Origin: an uncultured Blautia sp.
GTDB taxonomy: Bacteria > Bacillota > Clostridia > Lachnospirales > Lachnospiraceae
DNA length: 6,866 bases
Direction of reading: 5' to 3'
Assembly: GCA_945872375.1 (NCBI GenBank)
Contig: CAMBYR010000119.1
Coordinates: 1 to 6,866 of the forward strand
Both the position numbers and the translations under genes were made by a program. The notes under the pieces were generated by a model that was not told the DNA's origin, made no database searches, and was given only the letters and a program-made list of their open reading frames with translations. Below are positions 6,482 through 6,866 of the stretch, piece after piece. The number at the start of each line of letters is the position of its first letter. Position 1 is the stretch's first letter.

Positions 6482-6510
6482 ATTATATAGAGAATGAGAG
6501 AGAACGTCAA
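6482..6510 (-). promoter_or_regulatory. Promoter of the blaI-blaR1 operon
   Basis: Read on the minus strand, TTGACG (6510-6505) is followed by a 17-bp spacer and a perfect TATAAT (6487-6482). Transcription should start near 6475, giving a leader of about 40 nt that contains operator O5 and the ribosome binding site. Confidence 0.85.
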
Positions 6511-6518
6511 TATACAGA

Positions 6519-6548
6519 TTGACAAAGTACAAAAAATATTGTAATTAT
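6519..6548 (+). promoter_or_regulatory. Promoter of the divergent right-hand gene
   Basis: A perfect -35 TTGACA lies at 6519-6524, only 8 bp from the -35 of the opposing blaI promoter. The best -10 is AATTAT at 6543-6548 (spacer 18), a weaker match. The start would fall near 6555, within the operator at 6552-6563. TACA and TGTA half sites also occur at 6528-6531 and 6540-6543. Confidence 0.65.
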
Positions 6549-6551
6549 ATA

Positions 6552-6563
6552 TTACAAATGTAA
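6552..6563. promoter_or_regulatory. BlaI operator at the right-hand gene (O4)
   Basis: TTACAAATGTAA is a perfect TTACA-N2-TGTAA dyad overlapping the predicted transcription start of the gene at 6620. Its core is identical to that of O3 (TACAAATGTA) before the PBP gene. Confidence 0.8.
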
Positions 6564-6619
6564 GATTAAAGAAGCATGGAAAGATGGAAGGATTCGTTGA
6601 AAGGAGGAGAAACTGGTTC

Positions 6620-6866
6620 ATGAAAAAAAGGAAGTATCAGATACAGAGAAAAGGAAATGTGATGAAAACAGGAATTGTTGGCATCGGTATCATGCTTTTT
6701 CTGGGAGCAGGATTTGCAGCTGTCAGACATCAGTTTCGCACTGATTTCGTCAGAGAAAATCCGGGTAAGGTCTTGAAAGAATATATGGACAGTACGGAGG
6801 ATAAAGTTACCGAAGAACTGGCAGGAGTCATTTTTAAAAATCCGCTGAATGGAGTATGGGAAACAG
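6620..6866 (+). CDS. Unknown membrane-anchored protein, 5' part only
   Basis: The ATG at 6620 follows a strong ribosome binding site (AAGGAGGAG, 6601-6609), though spacing is slightly long. An in-frame ATG at 6662 preceded by AAAAGGAAA is an alternative start. The visible 82 residues have a strongly basic N-terminus (KKRKYQIQRK) and a single hydrophobic stretch at about residues 16-34 without a lipobox cysteine. They look like a signal anchor followed by an extracellular region beginning about FVRENPGKVLKEYMD. I do not recognise the family. Position and operator O4 make it a BlaI-controlled gene, so a beta-lactamase, a second PBP or another envelope protein would be natural candidates, but no catalytic motif is visible before the edge. 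Confidence 0.75.
   Translation, partial: MKKRKYQIQRKGNVMKTGIVGIGIMLFLGAGFAAVRHQFRTDFVRENPGKVLKEYMDSTEDKVTEELAGVIFKNPLNGVWET

Noticed and set aside
6046..6621. Longer 191-aa version of BlaI starting at 6621
   Set aside because: The extra 62 residues are hydrophobic translation of the promoter/operator region. The start at 6435 has a proper ribosome binding site and family-like N-terminus.
1..6866. CRISPR arrays, tRNA or rRNA genes, insertion sequences
   Set aside because: No regularly spaced repeats, cloverleaf, rRNA-like sequence or transposase frame was found on either strand.

Overview
The window looks like part of a mobile element from a gut-type Clostridia genome (Lachnospiraceae or a relative). 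This is inferred from recognised protein families and base composition; no database search was possible. The left edge (1-1009) is the C-terminal two thirds of a conjugative-element relaxase of the kind carried by Tn1549/CTn-like integrative conjugative elements (ICEs). After it comes a compact tail of four hairpins and two tiny possible reading frames (about 1026-1282). Base composition then drops sharply in G+C and a different module begins.

The module (about 1290 to the right edge) is a beta-lactam-inducible regulon of the bla/mec type. A strong TTGACA-17-TAATAT promoter at 1300-1328 carries two BlaI-type operators forming a perfect 16-bp inverted repeat. It drives a class B penicillin-binding protein of the PBP2/MrdA kind. 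That gene is split by a one-base frameshift near 2985-2996: membrane anchor, pedestal and linker lie in 1485-3041, and the whole transpeptidase domain (STLK, SCN, KSG) lies in 2972-4255. Restoring one base gives a single 923-residue protein. Tail to tail with it, only 9 nt away, is blaR1 (sensor/metalloprotease, 594 aa). It is translationally coupled by a 4-nt overlap to blaI (repressor, 129 aa). Divergent from blaI is the start of another gene (6620 onward), a single-pass membrane protein of unknown family cut by the window edge.

Five copies of a TTACA-N2-TGTAA dyad (one with a weak outer base, one with a single central mismatch) sit at the PBP promoter (two), immediately before the PBP ribosome binding site (one), in the blaI leader (one) and at the start of the right-hand gene (one). 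The simplest reading is that BlaI represses all three transcription units. BlaR1 would sense a beta-lactam with its extracellular penicillin-binding domain and trigger BlaI inactivation, inducing a replacement PBP and the unknown protein. Architecturally this resembles the staphylococcal mecA-mecR1-mecI system, but with a PBP2-class target, a second divergent target gene, and a location beside an ICE relaxase. In this copy the PBP appears broken unless the frameshift is an assembly error or is bypassed.
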